This document shows positions 60,431 to 64,000 of a stretch of DNA of 64,000 nucleotides, piece after piece. Location: assembly GCA_964385405.1 (NCBI GenBank), contig CAYLOT010000009.1, forward strand, positions 1 through 64,000. Reading direction: 5' to 3'. The position numbers were made by a program, and so were the translations under genes. The first letter of the stretch is position 1, and each line of letters begins with the position of its first letter. Under the pieces are notes generated by a model. That model was given only the letters and a program-made list of their open reading frames with translations. It was not told the DNA's origin and did no database searches. This DNA is from CAIZGX01 sp964385405. Lineage in GTDB: Bacteria > Bacteroidota > Bacteroidia > Flavobacteriales_D > Sanyastnellaceae.

Positions 60431-60452
60431 GGGCTGCTTCGGCAGCCCTTTT
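60431..60452 (+). terminator. Rho-independent terminator of citrate synthase
   Basis: Perfect stem GGGCTGC/GCAGCCC with a TTCG loop, then TTTTC, 6 bases after the gltA stop. The next gene starts 20 bases later, so it probably has its own promoter or relies on read-through. Confidence 0.9.
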
Positions 60453-60471
60453 CATTCAAACACTATTTCAA

Positions 60472-61230
60472 ATGGAAAACGGAAAAGTTACTGTCGAAGC
60501 AAATAACGGAACTGCCACCATCACCTTTTTTCACCCACAAAGCAATTCGCTTCCTGGAGCGTTATTGCGTGAACTCGCGGGTACGATTGAACAAATCGGC
60601 AAACGCGAAGATGTTCGGGTGGTTGTATTGAAAAGTGAAGGGGAAAAAGCCTTCTGCGCTGGAGCTAGTTTCGATGAGTTAGTTGCCATTCAAACTACGG
60701 AAGAAGGAAATGTTTTCTTCTCTGGATTCGCGCTGGTAATTAATGCACTTCGCAAAATTCCTCAACTGGTCATTGGTCGCGTGCAGAACAAAGCCGTTGG
60801 TGGTGGTGTTGGAATTGCCGCTTCTGTTGACTACTGTTTTGCAACTACAGCTGCTTCCGTTAAGTTGAGTGAATTGGTGGTTGGAATTGGACCGTTCGTA
60901 GTTGGACCAGCAGTTGAGCGCAAAGTAGGATTGGCTGCTATGTCACAATTGGCGATCAACGCGAGCGAATGGCAAAGCGCTCAATGGGCGCGTGAAAAAG
61001 GATTGTATGCTGAAGTATTCGATTCGGTTGAGGCTATGGATGCTGCCATTCAAGTGCTCGCTGATAAGCTAAACAACAGCAATCCGGAAGCCATGTCTGA
61101 ATTGAAGAAAATCTTTTGGAGAAACACCGAGCACTGGGACACTCTATTATTCGAGCGTGCAGGAATTTCAGGTCGACTTGTATTGAGTGACTTCACTCGT
61201 GCCGCTATCGCGAAGTTCAAAGCGAAGTAG
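60472..61230 (+). CDS. Enoyl-CoA hydratase/isomerase family protein
   Basis: Crotonase-fold protein of 252 residues. The oxyanion-hole segments are visible: AFCAGASFDEL near 60-70 and GGGVGIAASVDYCFA near 106-120. The second catalytic position region is KLSELVVGIGPFVVGPAVERKVG, with E at the first catalytic site. The exact substrate is unclear; homologues are annotated as methylglutaconyl-CoA hydratase or enoyl-CoA hydratase. It is placed between citrate synthase and the convergent TamB-like gene. Confidence 0.88.
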   Translation: MENGKVTVEANNGTATITFFHPQSNSLPGALLRELAGTIEQIGKREDVRVVVLKSEGEKAFCAGASFDELVAIQTTEEGNVFFSGFALVINALRKIPQLVIGRVQNKAVGGGVGIAASVDYCFATTAASVKLSELVVGIGPFVVGPAVERKVGLAAMSQLAINASEWQSAQWAREKGLYAEVFDSVEAMDAAIQVLADKLNNSNPEAMSELKKIFWRNTEHWDTLLFERAGISGRLVLSDFTRAAIAKFKAK

Positions 61231-61233
61231 TGT

Positions 61234-61246
61234 TCCACGAAGTGGA
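61234..61246. repeat. Mini-hairpin TCCAC(GAA)GTGGA
   Basis: A five-base stem with a GAA loop in the 23-base gap between the convergent enoyl-CoA hydratase and TamB-like genes. It is almost the same as TCCAC(AAA)GTGGA at 30024-30036. Confidence 0.65.
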
Positions 61247-61253
61247 TTAGTCC

Positions 61254-64000
61254 CTAAGGTATTTGAACAGCAGATGTCTTATTCGCTTTGCGCTTAAACA
61301 ACTCCTGAATACCATCTACCAGTTGTTTCCAATCGTCGAACTCTTCTTGGTAGATCACACCAATACCTTGCGTGTACGGGCTTTGAGCAGTGGTTGTCAT
61401 TCGACGGTCGTTGCTTTCGTTGTAGACCATTAATTTAATTTTCCCGTCTTGCGTAATGTTGTATTCAACACGAACATCTCCAATATAATTGGTGGTTTGA
61501 CTCGTATTTGCGCTACCGCGAGCTACCCCGAAGTTTCCTGTTACACTCACGCGGTCATTGAAAAGCTGAGTACTCAAAGCCAACTCAATTTGCTCGTTGC
61601 TAATCTTATCTCCCGGACGATAATTAAATCCTAAATCGAAATCGTCACTAATCTGACTGAGCCAATTAGAAATTTGATTGGAAATGAGCTCACTTCCATT
61701 ACTCGCCAATCCTACTCCAGTGCCTTCGGCCTGTGTAATGTTTGGTGGACTGATAAACCTTCCCATTACAAGAAGAGCAAATGCTTGCCTGTTTCTTTCT
61801 TGCTCAGTGCTAATTACACTTGCCAATCGCGATTGGGTCAGTTGATCTGATTGAGGCAATTCTAAATCGAAGCCAATGGTTGGGTTCATCATTTTACCTT
61901 GAAGCCCCATAATCAAATTAATGGGAACGCGCTTACCGCTGGTCTGTGTTGGGTCTGGAATAATATCGTTCAAGCTTGCCGAAACCTTATAAATGGCCTG
62001 CATATCGAGCTCAGCAGCCATTGGATCTCCATACCAAGCTATTGATCCACCAGGTTTTACTTCGAAAGGCTTATTCAACAAGTTCTTTAAGGTGAACAAA
62101 TAACTTCCTTGCGTAATTTCCAACATACCATACATGTTGAAAGTACTGAGGTTGTTAATAATCATGGACAAATGCCCCTTCCCTCTTCCCTTCATTACAT
62201 CACCTACTGCTTCATCGAAAATAATTTGAAACTCGGCATCTTCGGTCACGTCGAGCTGCATATTCATTGTAATGCCGCTCAAATCAGCCTTAAGTTCTTT
62301 TTTAGTTGTGGTGTCAAGTGGATTTACAAATTGAATGTATGAATCGAATTGCAATTCACCAGAAGCACTCATTGGCAAGTTGAATACAGTACCCCTCTCA
62401 CTTTTCAAGGTCATGTCGAAGAAGGTCTGGTCACCATATCCAGAGATATCGAGAAACCCTGTCGTATATGCCTTTCCATAAAAGTCACTGTTATCGCCTT
62501 CCTTCGTATTCATGGTTAACATAGGCGTATCCATTTCAACCATTACGTCATATTGCCAATCGCCAAAATTCTTGTGAAGTACTTGTCCGGTTAGTCTTCC
62601 TGGATTGCCCTCTTCATCGAAAATTTTCACATGATCGAATGCGAACATATCTGGATCAATATGGATCTTATCGTTAAATGCATATTTCGTTTGAAGGAAT
62701 GGAACGAAAAGTTCTGCTTTACGAAGTATTAAATCACCTTCCAATTGAGGCTCTTCCAACGTTCCGGTAAGACTAACCATGGAAGATGCGTAGCCACTTA
62801 TTCCTAAAACATCTTCACCAATGAATGCATTTAAAATACTTAGGTCAAATCCGTTCATTGTTAACAAGAAGTCAAGCGGACTGTCTTCGTCTTTAGGCGT
62901 GTAATTTCCTGCGAAGCGAAGCGGCTGAACACTGTCTCTCTCTATTTCACCATCTGCGCGCAATCGCTCCTTCTTACTGTCCCATGTGCTATTTACACAA
63001 AGATTTCCAATTTTATTATCGTTCAACCCCAATTCAAACAAACTCAATTCTGAAGTCACAATGGTTTTGTCATATACATTGCTCAGCTCAACTACCCCAT
63101 TCGCTTCCCCCTCTAACTTCATGTCTTCACCCAATAGGCCATTCAAGATAGATAAATCAACATTACCCAATTCCACGCGCAATGGAGAAGACGGATGCTC
63201 GGTAATCATTCCGTTTATTCCCAAGTACTCTTTCTGATTGTACATTCGGAATCCGTATACGCCAAGATCTTTGTGACACAGAGTGAAGGACGCATTCGGA
63301 GCCAAAATCCATGGTTCGTTGTTTATAACCAAAGAGCTTCTGCCTACGATGTATTCAAAATCATCGAAACTATTCAGAAAAAACACACCGTTTAAATCTC
63401 CCGTTACAAACTCTCCTGAATTACCCCACATGAGAGCGCTGTACACGGTATCTCCAAGGGAATGAACGTCCCAAGAAAGATTGCTGATTAATTTCGACTC
63501 ATCTTCTAGAACTTCATTTACCTGCACCGTCAGAAATATCGACCCTAAATCTCTCGAAATATCTATTACCAAATCCTCTGCTTTGTATTCTTCGTATTGA
63601 ATGTTTGGAGATCCAAATGTGCCAGAGAGTTCGTTGTTCCGCTCATCTACGAATAAATTCAAAGATGTTCCCTTTGCAATTTTCAACTCAGGAATGAATG
63701 CTGCTGAAATAAATTCAAAATCGTTAATCCTTACTGTTAAATCAAAGTCCTGCTCTTTGTGCGGACGAGCAGAATATTTCATGTTTGGAAGCGCATCGGC
63801 AATGATATCTTGCAAACTCGGCCAAAGTTGTTCGTAGTTAAAATTCCCTTCTAATCTTGCATAAACTACGTCGGAGTTCAGTGTAATACTGCGCGCTCCT
63901 TCTTGTTCGGTATCTAAGGTAAAGTAGTCCAGCTTGCGAATTTGTTCATCGATCAAATAAACAATGTTTGCTCCTACAAATTCGCCTTGAATTTCACTCA
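61254..64000 (-). CDS. tamB: Translocation/assembly module TamB-like protein (partial, 5' end beyond the window)
   Basis: The last 915 or more residues of a TamB/YtfN-like AsmA-superfamily protein. The frame stays open to the window edge with no start (upstream codons read QGEFVGANIVYLIDE), so the N-terminus is missing. The visible part is the long beta-rich repeat region. The conserved C-terminal TamB domain (about the last 350 residues) has MNMQLDVTEDAEFQIIFDE, PINLIMGLQGKMMNP and ALLVMGRFISP. TamB spans the periplasm to deliver lipids or proteins to the outer membrane. In Bacteroidota it is usually near a TamA/BamA-like gene, which would lie outside the window. Confidence 0.9.
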   Translation of the reverse strand, partial: SEIQGEFVGANIVYLIDEQIRKLDYFTLDTEQEGARSITLNSDVVYARLEGNFNYEQLWPSLQDIIADALPNMKYSARPHKEQDFDLTVRINDFEFISAAFIPELKIAKGTSLNLFVDERNNELSGTFGSPNIQYEEYKAEDLVIDISRDLGSIFLTVQVNEVLEDESKLISNLSWDVHSLGDTVYSALMWGNSGEFVTGDLNGVFFLNSFDDFEYIVGRSSLVINNEPWILAPNASFTLCHKDLGVYGFRMYNQKEYLGINGMITEHPSSPLRVELGNVDLSILNGLLGEDMKLEGEANGVVELSNVYDKTIVTSELSLFELGLNDNKIGNLCVNSTWDSKKERLRADGEIERDSVQPLRFAGNYTPKDEDSPLDFLLTMNGFDLSILNAFIGEDVLGISGYASSMVSLTGTLEEPQLEGDLILRKAELFVPFLQTKYAFNDKIHIDPDMFAFDHVKIFDEEGNPGRLTGQVLHKNFGDWQYDVMVEMDTPMLTMNTKEGDNSDFYGKAYTTGFLDISGYGDQTFFDMTLKSERGTVFNLPMSASGELQFDSYIQFVNPLDTTTKKELKADLSGITMNMQLDVTEDAEFQIIFDEAVGDVMKGRGKGHLSMIINNLSTFNMYGMLEITQGSYLFTLKNLLNKPFEVKPGGSIAWYGDPMAAELDMQAIYKVSASLNDIIPDPTQTSGKRVPINLIMGLQGKMMNPTIGFDLELPQSDQLTQSRLASVISTEQERNRQAFALLVMGRFISPPNITQAEGTGVGLASNGSELISNQISNWLSQISDDFDLGFNYRPGDKISNEQIELALSTQLFNDRVSVTGNFGVARGSANTSQTTNYIGDVRVEYNITQDGKIKLMVYNESNDRRMTTTAQSPYTQGIGVIYQEEFDDWKQLVDGIQELFKRKANKTSAVQIP

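Overview
The window is 64 kb of chromosome from a member of the Bacteroidota, most likely the order Flavobacteriales. The evidence is the set of secreted proteins with type IX secretion (Por) C-terminal signals, a PorT homologue, a gliding-motility type C-terminal domain, a TonB-dependent receptor with a carboxypeptidase-regulatory N-terminus, a DnaA and a Rho of Bacteroidota type, promoters of the form TTG-N19/20-TAnnTTTG, and no useful Shine-Dalgarno sequences. No rRNA, tRNA, CRISPR array, prophage or transposase gene was found. Species cannot be decided from the sequence alone.

Layout. 1-6.5 kb: the 3' end of a cbb3 cytochrome oxidase assembly operon (ccoG, fixH, a TauE/SafE-like copper-protein gene). 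It faces a PAS histidine kinase with a receiver-CRP fusion regulator, followed by an AlbA_2/winged-helix protein and a thiol redox pair (YtxJ, glutathione peroxidase). 6.5-10.5 kb: a very tight five-gene operon (heme-oxygenase-like diiron protein, cupin, MFS transporter, GmhB-like phosphatase, class IV PLP enzyme). 10.5-24 kb: secreted M1 peptidase, a decayed LytTR response regulator, clpS, TPR protein, GT4 glycosyltransferase, rho, DUF4199, porT, DUF2752, beta-propeller lipoprotein, DPP-IV, a PagL-like deacylase and a DUF2807 lipoprotein. 24-30 kb: thioesterase, dnaA, ZIP transporter, methyltransferase, a SiaC/DUF1987 protein and a beta-helix lipoprotein. 30-37 kb: GH65 phosphorylase, FadH, a Nudix-winged-helix regulator and a CotH-type surface protein. 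37-41 kb: tryptophan dioxygenase, prmA, tpiA and a serine hydrolase. 41-48 kb: a T9SS-exported beta-helix protein, TonB-dependent receptor and ArsR-like regulator. 48-64 kb: the fused acyl-CoA mutase IcmF, exonuclease III, a TerB/J-domain protein, a lectin-like surface protein, two POT peptide transporters, a thioredoxin-like lipoprotein, citrate synthase, an enoyl-CoA hydratase and a TamB-like gene running off the right edge.

Genes are packed with frequent ATGA or TAATG stop/start overlaps, and the few intergenic spaces are unusually rich in small repeats. Three kinds recur: (i) tiny perfect hairpins with three-base loops, mostly C(GNA)G on one strand, including an array of 13 at 2359-2580; (ii) GCGAGGG-containing units; (iii) a purine-rich element around AAGAGAAGTTAAGAAAAG, present four times in the same orientation. 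A serine hydrolase gene is bracketed by copies of (i) and (iii). A near-identical palindrome GTGTA-N5-YACAC lies in the promoters of the GH65 phosphorylase and of the Nudix-type regulator, which predicts a small sugar regulon.

The strongest leads for something undescribed are the mini-hairpin and purine repeat families, the Nudix-GH65 operator pair, the five-gene diiron/cupin operon, and a structured element at 41771-41829.
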